Positions 40,547 to 48,510 of a stretch of 64,000 nucleotides of DNA are shown here, piece after piece. The position numbers were made by a program, and so were the translations under genes. The stretch is from Sandaracinus amylolyticus (GTDB lineage Bacteria; Myxococcota_A; Polyangia; Polyangiales; Sandaracinaceae), in NCBI RefSeq assembly GCF_021631985.1, contig NZ_CP070225.1, positions 7,874,001 through 7,938,000 on the forward strand, in the 5' to 3' direction. The notes beneath the pieces were generated by a model, which searched no databases, was not told where the DNA came from, and saw nothing but the letters and a program-made list of their open reading frames with translations. How positions within the stretch are numbered: the first letter of the stretch is position 1; each line of letters opens with the position of its first letter.

Positions 40547-42463
40547 ATGTCGCTCCGTCCCTGGCTGCTCTGCGCGCTCTTCGTCACGCTGGTCGGTTGC
40601 CCTGGAGAGGTGGAGTTCGGTGAGCGCTGCGAGCGCACCTCGCAGTGCCCCGAGCCCTACGCGTGCGTGCTCGGACGGTGTCGCTCGGAGTGCGTCGAGC
40701 AGCGCGACTGCCCGCTCGAGGCCGACTGCGTGCTCGTCGACGGTGCGGGGGTCTGCACGCTGCCGCAGGACGCGTGCGAGTTCGACGCGCAGTGCGCGCA
40801 GCCGCTGGTGTGCGGCGACGGGCGCTGCCGCGCGGGGTGCGTGGAGGGCGACGACTGCGTGCGCGGCGCGTCGTGCGAGGTGCGCGGCGGGCGCAACGTC
40901 TGCGTCGCCGCCGAGGTCGCGCCGCCCGACGCCGGCGCGCCCTCCGACGCCGGCACCGATGCGGGCTGGGACGGCGGCACGTCGGGATGCATCGATCCCG
41001 CCGACGGGGTGATCCGCCCGGGGCTCGGCGGCTGGTGCATCGAGAGCAGCGGGCTCGACGATCCCGACGAGCGCGCGGAGGTCGTGTTCGCGGGCGATCG
41101 TCACGCGCTCGAGATCGATCTGCGCGGCGCGCCCGGGGGGAGCTGGGTGCGGGCGTACCAGGAGATCGCGCTCGACGAGAGCGTCTCGCACACCGCGCTG
41201 GTCCCGGAGCTCGAGGTCCAGGGAGGCGCGGCGATCTTCGCGCTCGAGGCGCTCGACGCGAGCGGCGCGGTGCTCGCGCGACGCGCCTACGTGCATGGCG
41301 CCACGCCCGGCGACGACGACGCGTGCGACGCGACCGGACGGACCACGACGCGCTGCGAGCACGTCGCGCGCTACAACGACTACCTGCTCGCGACCGGCGT
41401 GTGGCTCGGAGACATGGGGACCGACGTCTCGCGCGTCGTGCGGGTCCGCCGGACCATCGAGCTCGTGGCGGGCGATGGATCGCAGGCGCGGCTGCTCTCG
41501 ACGGGCTTCGTCGCCGACACGACGCCGTGCCCGATCTCGTGGTGGCGCACCGAGCCCGTGCTCGCGCGCGCGTTCTTCGATCGCCCGGGCTCGCGGCTCG
41601 ATCCGCACCTCGTGTGGGCCGGCGATCTCGGCGCGCCGGTGCACCTCTCGCCGCGAGCGGCGTGCGGCAGCGCGGTCTCGTTCGAGGGCTCGCGCTGGCT
41701 CGAGCGGAGCGCGGCGCTGCCCGAAGACGGACGCGCGACGACCGTCGAGCTGTGGTGGAGCGCCGACGAGAGCTACGGAGGAACGCTGCCGCACGCGCTG
41801 CTGTGGCAGGTCGACGGAGACCTCGGGGTGACGATCGAAGGGCGCCGCCTGCGCGTCACCGCCGGCGCGTGCGGAGGCGATCCCTCGGCGCCCGCGCTCG
41901 AGGTGATCGACGATGCGCATCCGATCGTCGACTTCGAAGCGCGTCCGCAGGAGATCGAGGTGCTCGTCGACCACGCGACGCCGCGGCTCTGTCTCGCGCG
42001 CGAAGGCGTGCGCATCGGGTGTGACGTCACGCCCGCGTGCGCGATGCCGGCGCGTGGCCGGGGCGCGCTGCGGATCGGCGCGGGCGAGTCCGGCGTGCAC
42101 CAGCCCTTCCGGGGCACGATCGACGAGCTGCGGGTCCGCGAGGGCGACGTGAGCCCCGATCCCGCGCGTCGCTCCGGCGCCTGTTTTCTCGACCGCGTCT
42201 GCGCCGCCGGGCAGGAGAGGCGCTGGGTGCGTGACTCGGGCTCGCTCGAGTGCCGGCCGTCGGCCGATTGCGCCACGGTCTCGACGTGCCCCGCGCACGC
42301 GCGCGACTCGAGCGCCGCGTGCGCCGGCACGGGCGAGGATCTCGAGTGTGTGATCGCGACCGACGCCGACTGCTTCACGGTCACCGGGACGTGCGGCGAT
42401 GGGTGCGTGTCCTCCGACCGCTGCCGCGAGTCGATCGCGCCCGAGAGCGCCTGCGGGAGCTAG
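40547..42463 (+). CDS. Cysteine-rich LamG-like lipoprotein
   Basis: A 638-residue lipoprotein (leader ending TLVGC). Residues about 20-120 carry clustered Cys pairs in EGF-like spacing (CERTSQCPEPYACVLGRC, CVEGDDCVRGASC). A linker DAGAPSDAGTDAGWDGG leads to a large beta domain, and residues about 370-540 resemble a LamG/concanavalin-like jelly roll (WLERSAALPEDGRATTVELWWSADESYGG, FRGTIDELRVREGDV). A final Cys-rich tail follows. Probable outer-surface protein. Its stop codon shares the CTAG tetramer with the convergent DCC gene. Confidence 0.8.
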   Translation: MSLRPWLLCALFVTLVGCPGEVEFGERCERTSQCPEPYACVLGRCRSECVEQRDCPLEADCVLVDGAGVCTLPQDACEFDAQCAQPLVCGDGRCRAGCVEGDDCVRGASCEVRGGRNVCVAAEVAPPDAGAPSDAGTDAGWDGGTSGCIDPADGVIRPGLGGWCIESSGLDDPDERAEVVFAGDRHALEIDLRGAPGGSWVRAYQEIALDESVSHTALVPELEVQGGAAIFALEALDASGAVLARRAYVHGATPGDDDACDATGRTTTRCEHVARYNDYLLATGVWLGDMGTDVSRVVRVRRTIELVAGDGSQARLLSTGFVADTTPCPISWWRTEPVLARAFFDRPGSRLDPHLVWAGDLGAPVHLSPRAACGSAVSFEGSRWLERSAALPEDGRATTVELWWSADESYGGTLPHALLWQVDGDLGVTIEGRRLRVTAGACGGDPSAPALEVIDDAHPIVDFEARPQEIEVLVDHATPRLCLAREGVRIGCDVTPACAMPARGRGALRIGAGESGVHQPFRGTIDELRVREGDVSPDPARRSGACFLDRVCAAGQERRWVRDSGSLECRPSADCATVSTCPAHARDSSAACAGTGEDLECVIATDADCFTVTGTCGDGCVSSDRCRESIAPESACGS

Positions 42464-42870
42464 GACAGGAAACGCGCGCGCAGCTCGGGCGTCGGGACGC
42501 GGCACTGCTCGGTGCGGCCGAACCAGCGATATCGATTGCGCGCGATCAATCGGTACACGGCATCGCGCACGAAGCGCGGGACGATCACGAACGCGTAGAG
42601 CGCGGGCCAGAGCCCACCGAGCCGACGCGCGATGCGCAGCGCCGCGGTCGAGTGCTCGTAGATGCGCCCGTCCTCGACCAGCACGACGCTCTCGGGGTCG
42701 CCCGCGGGCGGCGTGCGGCCGTGCTCGCGCAGGAGCGCCGCGGCGCGATCCGACTGCAGCGACGCGAAGTGGAACGTCGCGCGGGGATCGCGATCGACGA
42801 TGAACTGCACCGCGCCGTGGCAGAGGTTGCACACGCCGTCGAAGAGCACGATCGGATGATCGGGGGTCAC
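42460..42870 (-). CDS. DCC (DUF393) thiol-disulfide oxidoreductase-like protein
   Basis: A 136-residue member of the DCC/DUF393 family, named for its N-terminal motif: IVLFDGVCNLCHGAVQFIVDRD, which holds a CxxC in a thioredoxin-like fold. Further on are FHFASLQSDRAAALLREHG, SVVLVEDGRIYEHSTAALRIARRLGG and a hydrophobic segment WPALYAFVIVPRFVRDAVYRLIARNRYRWFG. Function is not established. The GTG at 42870 was chosen so the protein starts just before the first strand; a GTG at 42933 is possible. It is divergent from the methyltransferase gene. Confidence 0.9.
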   Translation of the reverse strand: MTPDHPIVLFDGVCNLCHGAVQFIVDRDPRATFHFASLQSDRAAALLREHGRTPPAGDPESVVLVEDGRIYEHSTAALRIARRLGGLWPALYAFVIVPRFVRDAVYRLIARNRYRWFGRTEQCRVPTPELRARFLS

Positions 42871-42951
42871 GCCCTGCGATCCTGGGGACCCGCGGCGCGG
42901 CTCGCAACACGTCAGTCCGAGACCCGAGGGCACGTCGTGGCCCCCGTGCTA

Positions 42952-43704
42952 ATGCCTGACCCCGTGCCCGAGGCCGCCGTTCCTTCCGCTTCGTATTGGC
43001 TCAGCCGGCTCGACGCCGTCGCGTGGCTGCGCGGCCTGCCGGACGCGTCGGTCGATCTGGTGGTGACCGATCCGCCCTACGAGTCGCTGGAGAAGCACCG
43101 CGCGGTGGGCACCACCACGCGCCTCAAGCACAGCAAGTCGTCGAGCAACGACTGGTTCACGGTCTTCCCCAACGCGCGCTTCGAGGAGCTCTTCCGCGAG
43201 GTGCACCGCGTGATGCGGAAGAACACGCACTTCTATCTCTTCTGCGATCAGGAGACCGCGTTCCACGCCAAGCCCGTCGGAGAGAAGGTCGGCTTCAAGT
43301 TCTGGAAGCCGCTCATCTGGTCGAAGGTGACGATGGGCATGGGGTACCACTACCGCTCGACCTACGAGATGATCCTCTTCTTCGAGAAGGGAAAACGGCG
43401 GCTCAACGATCTCGGGATCTCCGACGTGATCGTCGAGAAGCGGATCCACCGGGGTTATCCCACCGAGAAGCCGGTGCGCGTGAACCGCGTGCTGATCGAG
43501 CAGAGCACGGCGCCCGGCGAGATCGTGATCGATCCGTTCATGGGCACCGGCTCGGCGGGGCTCGCGGCGATCGAGGTCGGCCGTTCGTTCTGGGGCAACG
43601 ACATCAGCGAGAAGGCGATCGCGATCGCCGAGGAACGGCTCGGCGCGAGCGGTGCGGCCCGGCTCGCGACGCCGCCCTTCCCCCGCACGCTCTTGGCGTT
43701 CTGA
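42952..43704 (+). CDS. Site-specific DNA methyltransferase (beta class)
   Basis: A 250-residue amino-methyltransferase. Motif IV is DPPY (residues 40-43), and the SAM-binding motif I is DPFMGTGSAGLAAIEVG near residues 194-210. That order, DPPY before FxGxG with the target-recognition region between, defines the beta class (N6-adenine or N4-cytosine). The middle part has HFYLFCDQETAFHAKPVGEKVGFKFWKPLIWSK and HRGYPTEKPVRVNRVLIEQS, typical of such enzymes. It is followed 26 bp downstream by a PD-(D/E)XK nuclease-like gene, suggesting a restriction-modification pair. The recognition sequence is unknown. Confidence 0.93.
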   Translation: MPDPVPEAAVPSASYWLSRLDAVAWLRGLPDASVDLVVTDPPYESLEKHRAVGTTTRLKHSKSSSNDWFTVFPNARFEELFREVHRVMRKNTHFYLFCDQETAFHAKPVGEKVGFKFWKPLIWSKVTMGMGYHYRSTYEMILFFEKGKRRLNDLGISDVIVEKRIHRGYPTEKPVRVNRVLIEQSTAPGEIVIDPFMGTGSAGLAAIEVGRSFWGNDISEKAIAIAEERLGASGAARLATPPFPRTLLAF

Positions 43705-43730
43705 GCATTGGGTGGTAATCGCGGCGCGCC

Positions 43731-44204
43731 ATGCCGCTCACCGGGACGCAGTACGCGAACCTGATCGCGTCGTACGTGGTGCACAACTTCGGGCACCGCG
43801 GGATCACGGTCTATCGCGAGGTCTATCTCGGCAAGACGATCATCGGGAAGAACCGACGGCTCGACATCTTGATCCTCGAGGAGCAGACGCGCGTCGCGAT
43901 GGGCCTCGAGTGCAAGTACCAGGACACCGCGGGCACCGCCGACGAGAAGATCCCCTACGCGCTCGCCGACCTGGAGCAGCTCGACATGCCGGTGTGCCTC
44001 GTCTACGCGGGCAAGGGCTGGAGCGGCGGGATCCTGCACATGCTGCGCGCCTCGCCGCTCGCAGCGTACTGCGAGCCCGACGGGGAGTCGCTCGCCCCCA
44101 GCGATCAGACGCGCGAGCTCGATGCGGCGCTCGCGATGACGTTCAAGTGGTGGGATCTCGTGGTGCGCGGCAAGACGCCGTTCACGATCGGGAAGAAGGC
44201 ATGA
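43731..44204 (+). CDS. PD-(D/E)XK nuclease-like protein (candidate restriction enzyme)
   Basis: A 157-residue protein with the PD-(D/E)XK core: YREVYLGKTIIGKNRRLDILILEE gives Asp45, and GLECKYQDTAG gives Glu60-x-Lys62, with a leading glutamate at 30 in a helix. It has no other domain. Placement directly behind a beta-class methyltransferase and before a GNAT gene, all on one strand (26-bp gap, then ATGA overlap), supports a type II-like restriction role. An alternative is a homing or repair nuclease. Confidence 0.75.
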   Translation: MPLTGTQYANLIASYVVHNFGHRGITVYREVYLGKTIIGKNRRLDILILEEQTRVAMGLECKYQDTAGTADEKIPYALADLEQLDMPVCLVYAGKGWSGGILHMLRASPLAAYCEPDGESLAPSDQTRELDAALAMTFKWWDLVVRGKTPFTIGKKA

Positions 44205-44812
44205 GCTGGGGCGTCGGCGCGATGCGCGACGGCGAGGGTCGCGCGGCGGGCGAGATGCTCGGACGTGCGTTCGCCGAGAACCCGGTCGCGAAGGCGTGCC
44301 TCTCGTTCTGCGATCGCGAGACGCGGCGGTCGCGGGTGGCGTGGCTCAACCGCGGGCTCGTCGAGGCGGCGCGGCGCGCGGGGACGATCGAGGTCGTGCG
44401 CGAGGGTGATCAGGTCGTGGGCGCGCAGCTCTCGTTCGCGCCCGGCACGTGGCCGCTGCGTGCGAGCGTGTACCCGTGGATGGCCGGGGGCGCGCTCGGG
44501 ACCGGCGTGCGCGGTGCGTGGCGCTACGCGCGCTACGACCACGAGGTGCATCCGTTCCATCCGCGCGAGCCGCACTTCTATCTCTGGGTGCTCGGCGTGG
44601 AGCCGGCGCTCCAGGGACGCGGCGTGGGCAGCGCGCTGCTGCGAGCGTTCTGCGCGCGCGCCGACGCGGCGCGGATGCTGGCGTACCTCGAGACCGATCG
44701 GTGGGAGAGCGTGCTGCTCTATCAGCGACACGGCTTCGAGGTCGCGCAGGAGGTCACGATCCCCGCGCTCGGCGATCTGCGTGCCTGGATGATGCGCCGC
44801 GCGGCCCGCTGA
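44201..44812 (+). CDS. GNAT acetyltransferase
   Basis: A 203-residue N-acetyltransferase. The acetyl-CoA loop is LWVLGVEPALQGRGVGSALLRAFCARADAA, matching the Q/RxxGxG/A signature, and the C-terminal part has LAYLETDRWESVLLYQRHGFEVAQEV, the usual strand-helix that ends GNAT domains. The ATG overlaps the stop of the nuclease gene (ATGA), so translation is coupled to the preceding methyltransferase-nuclease pair. The acceptor is unknown. Confidence 0.9.
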   Translation: MSWGVGAMRDGEGRAAGEMLGRAFAENPVAKACLSFCDRETRRSRVAWLNRGLVEAARRAGTIEVVREGDQVVGAQLSFAPGTWPLRASVYPWMAGGALGTGVRGAWRYARYDHEVHPFHPREPHFYLWVLGVEPALQGRGVGSALLRAFCARADAARMLAYLETDRWESVLLYQRHGFEVAQEVTIPALGDLRAWMMRRAAR

Positions 44813-44849
44813 TTGCGCGATCACGGGTCGGTGCGCACGTGCGGGGGAC

Positions 44850-45695
44850 ATGGGTCTCGCCGGCCACGTCACGCGCGCGGTGACACGCGCGCTCCTGCCC
44901 GCCGCGGAGCAGGAGCGTCTCGCGGGCCTGCAGCTCCACGACGCGGGGCACGGCTGGGATCGGCTGGGCATGCACCCCGACTCGGTGAAGCTCTCGGCCG
45001 CGACCACACGCTTCCTCTACGAGGTCTGGTTCCGCGTCGACTCGCGCGGCGCCGAGGGCATCCCGAGCACGGGTCCGGTGATCCTCGCCGCGAACCACGC
45101 GGGGCTCCTCCCGCTCGACGGCGTGATGCTGTGGGCCGACGTGCTGCGTCACACGAGCCCGCCGCGCGTGGTGCGCATGGTCGCCGACACCTTCGTGCCG
45201 CGACTGCCCTTCGTGGGCACCGCGTTCAGCCGCACCGGTGTGGTCGGGGGCAACCGCGCGACCGTCGATCGTCTGCTCGACGACGGAGAGCTGCTCGGCG
45301 TGTTCCCCGAGGGCGTGCCCGGGATCGCGAAGCCGTCCTCGGAGCGCTACCAGCTGCGCCCGTTCCGCGTGGGCCACGCCGAGCTCGCGATCCAGCACGG
45401 CGCGCCGATCGTGCCGGTCGGCATCGTCGGATCGGAAGAGCAGTGGCCCGAGCTCGCGCGCATCGAGTCGTTCCACCTCTGGGGCGCGCCCTACCTGCCG
45501 ATCCCCGCGACGCCGTTGCCGCTGCCGGTGCGCTACCGCATCCGCTACGGCACGCCGATCGATCCCCGCGCGCGCTTCTCGGCGCGACAAGCCGACGATC
45601 CCGGCGCCGCGCGAGCGCTCGCGCGCGAGGTGCAGGCCGCGGTGCAGGCGCTGATCGATCAGGGCCTCCGCGAGCGAAAGGGGCTCTTCCGATGA
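44850..45695 (+). CDS. LPLAT/PlsC-type acyltransferase
   Basis: A 281-residue acyltransferase with the lysophospholipid acyltransferase signatures: block I NHAGLLPLDGVMLW (NHxxxxD-like), block II FSRTGVVGGNRATV, block III VFPEGVPGI and block IV IVPVGIVGSEEQWP. The first 45 residues are polar (MGLAGHVTRAVTRALLP). It would acylate lysophosphatidic acid or a related glycerolipid in the inner membrane. Its stop overlaps the start of an epimerase-like gene (ATGA). Confidence 0.9.
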   Translation: MGLAGHVTRAVTRALLPAAEQERLAGLQLHDAGHGWDRLGMHPDSVKLSAATTRFLYEVWFRVDSRGAEGIPSTGPVILAANHAGLLPLDGVMLWADVLRHTSPPRVVRMVADTFVPRLPFVGTAFSRTGVVGGNRATVDRLLDDGELLGVFPEGVPGIAKPSSERYQLRPFRVGHAELAIQHGAPIVPVGIVGSEEQWPELARIESFHLWGAPYLPIPATPLPLPVRYRIRYGTPIDPRARFSARQADDPGAARALAREVQAAVQALIDQGLRERKGLFR

Positions 45696-46702
45696 CCGGC
45701 GTGCTGGTGACGGGCGCGACGACTCTCTTCGGTCGCGCGCTGGTCGAGCGCCTGCTCGCGCGGCGCGACGGCACCACGGTGCTCGCGGTCGCCGCGGAGC
45801 GGACGTGGCCCGGCGTGCAGGATCGCCGGCTCCACTACCTGCCGCTCGATCTCACGCGCTCGCGCGACGTGCGCGAGCTCCTCTTCGGGCCGGCGCGCGA
45901 TCTCGCGATCGACGTCGTCGTCCACTCGGCGCACCACCGCAGCGTGCGCGCCAAGGGCCGTCGCGTGCACGCGCTGAACGTCGACGCGACGCGCGAGATG
46001 CTGCAGCTCGCCGAGCGTCATCCGACGATCCGCCGCTTCGTGTACGTCGGCTCCGCGGAGATCTATCGGGTCGACGCCGCGCTCCCCGCGCTGATCGGCG
46101 AGGATCATCCGATCGAGATGAGCCCCGAGATGCCGCAGCGAGTGCGCGACCGCGTCGAGGCGGACCTCACGGTGTGCGTGCGCATGGGGCTCTCACCGCT
46201 CTCGATCGCGGTGCTGCGTCTCGCGGAGACCTTCGCGCCCGAGTGTGGGAGCCAGCTCTTCGACTATCTCTCGTCGCGCGTGTGTTACCGGCCGATCGGG
46301 CACGACCCGATGCTCGACGTGATCTCGATCGAGGACGCGACGCGCGCCACCGAGCTCGCGCTCGCATCGCGCGCCCAGGGCGTGTTCAACGTGCCCGGCG
46401 CCGACGTGCTCCCGCTGAGCGCGGCGATCGCGTACGCGAAGCGCATCGCGATCCCGATCGGGGCATCGCTGATCGGCCCGCTGTACACGGCGCGCGCGCG
46501 GGTGCGCGGCACCGAGTTCGAGTGGTCGCTCAACCGCCGGCGCTTCCGGTGGAGCGGTGTGCTCGACGGCGCGCGCGCGAAGCGCGAGCTGGGGTACCAG
46601 CCGCAGCATCGGGTGCGGTGGACCGCGCCCGCCGACGAGACGACCGAGCCGACGCCGCGCGTGCACGTCGACGACACACTGCGCGCGACGCCGCCGACGT
46701 GA
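45692..46702 (+). CDS. NAD(P)-dependent epimerase/dehydratase-like protein
   Basis: A 336-residue extended short-chain dehydrogenase-like protein. The nucleotide-binding loop is GVLVTGATTLFGRALVERLL, followed by the DLTRSRDV and VVVHSAHHRSVRA strands and RFVYVGSAEIY. The usual catalytic YxxxK is not present at the expected place; the segment reads MPQRVRDRVEADLTV, so catalysis by the classical mechanism is doubtful. Later parts include VISIEDATRATELALA. It is coupled to the acyltransferase (ATGA), suggesting a lipid or glycolipid context. Confidence 0.82.
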   Translation: MTGVLVTGATTLFGRALVERLLARRDGTTVLAVAAERTWPGVQDRRLHYLPLDLTRSRDVRELLFGPARDLAIDVVVHSAHHRSVRAKGRRVHALNVDATREMLQLAERHPTIRRFVYVGSAEIYRVDAALPALIGEDHPIEMSPEMPQRVRDRVEADLTVCVRMGLSPLSIAVLRLAETFAPECGSQLFDYLSSRVCYRPIGHDPMLDVISIEDATRATELALASRAQGVFNVPGADVLPLSAAIAYAKRIAIPIGASLIGPLYTARARVRGTEFEWSLNRRRFRWSGVLDGARAKRELGYQPQHRVRWTAPADETTEPTPRVHVDDTLRATPPT

Positions 46703-46715
46703 CACGATCGCGTGC

Positions 46716-47540
46716 GTGGCCGTCGATCCACGCGACCACCCGCTCGGGGTCCAGGCGATCGAGCTCGTCGAGGGCGAGATCCTCGTCGCGCGCGCGAATT
46801 GGGATCGTCTCGAGGTGCGCGACGAGCACGGTGCGCTGCGCTTCGCCCACGAGATCGCACGACCGGGATGGCTGCTCCGCGAGATGCGGTTCGTCGGGCG
46901 CTCGCTCGCGTGCGCGATCGGGACCGACATCTCGTGCGTCGGGATGCAGCTCTGGGACGTGTCGACCGGTCGCTGCACGGTCGAGCATACCCATCCGGAC
47001 GTCGACGGACCGGCGCTGTACTGGAGCGCGCAGGGCACGTCGCTGCTCCTCGCGCACGTCGGTGATGGCGCGGTGCTCCTCGACGTCGATCGGCAGATCG
47101 AGCTCGTCGCGCCGATGGTGGTCGACGCGCTGTGCGGGGCGCCCTCGCCCGAGCTCGATCGGTTCGCGTTCGGGGGCTGGGAGCGGGTCTCGATCCGCGA
47201 TCGCGATGGGGTCGAGGTGCTCGCGATCCCGAACGAGATCGGTGACATCGACGACATCGCGTGGACGAAGGACGGGCTCCTCGTGGTCGCGCCGGTGCGC
47301 AGTCGCGTCGAGGTGCGCGATGCCCGCGACGGATCGCTGCGCTTCGTCACTGCCGGGCGCGGCCTCCGCACGACGTCGCCGTGCGGGCGCTGGGCCGTGC
47401 TCGATCGCGCGCTGCTCGATCTGCACACGCGCGCCGAGCACCCGCTCGAGCACTCGCACCACGCGACGTTCGATCTCGCGCGCGGCGATCTCGTGCTCGC
47501 CGATACCCAGCGCACCTGGCGCGTCCCGCTGCCGCGCTGA
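46716..47540 (+). CDS. Hypothetical beta-propeller-like protein
   Basis: A 274-residue soluble protein with repeating blade-like strands (ILVARANWDRLEVRDEHGALRFAHEI, LLLAHVGDGAVLLDVDRQIELV, VVAPVRSRVEVRDARDGSLRFV), reminiscent of WD40-type propellers. No signal peptide. The GTG at 46716 gives the shortest sensible N-terminus and lies 13 bp after the epimerase stop. Function unknown; it may be a cytosolic sensor or scaffold. Confidence 0.6.
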   Translation: MAVDPRDHPLGVQAIELVEGEILVARANWDRLEVRDEHGALRFAHEIARPGWLLREMRFVGRSLACAIGTDISCVGMQLWDVSTGRCTVEHTHPDVDGPALYWSAQGTSLLLAHVGDGAVLLDVDRQIELVAPMVVDALCGAPSPELDRFAFGGWERVSIRDRDGVEVLAIPNEIGDIDDIAWTKDGLLVVAPVRSRVEVRDARDGSLRFVTAGRGLRTTSPCGRWAVLDRALLDLHTRAEHPLEHSHHATFDLARGDLVLADTQRTWRVPLPR

Positions 47541-47558
47541 TCGTGCACACTGCGCCGC

Positions 47559-48095
47559 GTGCGCAGGGTGTGGATCGTCGGCTCGTCCGGCGCGGGCAAG
47601 ACGACGCTCGCGCGAACCGTCGCGTCGCGCCTCGAGCTCCCGCACGTCGAGCTCGACGCGATCCATCACCAGGCGGACTGGCGCCCGCTCGCGACGCCCG
47701 AATTCCGCGCGCAGGTCGAGGCACGGCTCGATGCCTCGGATCGTTGGGTCATCTGCGGCCAGTACGTCTCGAAGCTCGGCGATCTGGTGCAGCGGCGCGC
47801 CGACACGATCGTGTGGCTCGACCTGCCGCGCGCGCTGGTGATGCGACGGCTGATCGCACGCAGCCTTCGCCGCGTGATCACGCGCGAAGAGCTGTGGAAC
47901 GGCAACCGCGAGTCGTGGCGCGGGCTCACCAGCGCCGATCCCGAAGAGAACGTCGTGCTCTGGTCGTGGACGCGCTTCGCCGGCGTCCGCGCGCGTTACG
48001 CCGCGCTCTTCGACGAAGCGCCCCCGCACCTCACGCTGCACCGGCTGCGCTCACCGGCGGAGGTCGCGCGCTTCGTGCACGACCTCCGCCTCTGA
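47559..48095 (+). CDS. P-loop nucleotide kinase-like protein
   Basis: A 178-residue kinase-like ATPase. The Walker A motif is GSSGAGKTT near the N-terminus, followed by the nucleotide-acceptor-type helix LARTVASRLELPHVELDAIHHQADW, and a strand ending in a D (TIVWLDLP) that acts as Walker B. The later RLIARSLRRVITREELWNGNRESW resembles the LID region of adenylate-kinase-related (FlaR/topology-modulation) proteins. The substrate is unknown. It follows the hypothetical gene by 18 bp. Confidence 0.85.
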   Translation: MRRVWIVGSSGAGKTTLARTVASRLELPHVELDAIHHQADWRPLATPEFRAQVEARLDASDRWVICGQYVSKLGDLVQRRADTIVWLDLPRALVMRRLIARSLRRVITREELWNGNRESWRGLTSADPEENVVLWSWTRFAGVRARYAALFDEAPPHLTLHRLRSPAEVARFVHDLRL

Positions 48096-48099
48096 TCGA

Positions 48100-48474
48100 T
48101 CAGCGCGTGTGCAGCCCGACGCGGTTGCCCTCGGTGTCGATCACGAACGCGATGGTGCCCAGCGCGCCGATCGACGTCGCGCCCAGCGCGATCGTCCCGC
48201 CCGCCTGCTCGGCGCGCGTGAGCCACGCATCGAGCTCACCGCGCGCATCGAGATAGACCACCGTGCCTCTGCCCGAGGGCGCGTTGTTGGGATCGGCGAC
48301 CAACGTGCCTCCGACGTCGACGTCCTTCGACGACGCGAAGATCGCGTGCGGGACGCCCATGAACACCTCGCGTCGCAGCGTCGTGCCGGTCATCGCCTCG
48401 TAGAAGCGAGCCGCACGATCGATGTCGGCGCAGGGGATCTCGAACCAGGTGAGGACACTCTTCGGATTGCTCAT
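48100..48474 (-). CDS. VOC (glyoxalase/bleomycin-resistance) family protein
   Basis: A 124-residue two-module VOC protein: VLTWFEIPCADIDRAARFYEAMTG opens the first beta-alpha-beta-beta-beta unit, and GTVVYLDARGELDAWLTRAEQAGGTI with IAFVIDTEGNRVGLH closes the second. Members bind a divalent metal and act on small hydrophobic or thiol substrates. It is convergent with the kinase gene, 4 bp apart, and lies 36 bp beyond the histidine kinase stop. Confidence 0.9.
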   Translation of the reverse strand: MSNPKSVLTWFEIPCADIDRAARFYEAMTGTTLRREVFMGVPHAIFASSKDVDVGGTLVADPNNAPSGRGTVVYLDARGELDAWLTRAEQAGGTIALGATSIGALGTIAFVIDTEGNRVGLHTR

Positions 48475-48510
48475 GCGAGCATCGTGGAGCGGGCCTCTGT
48501 CAGCCTTCTG

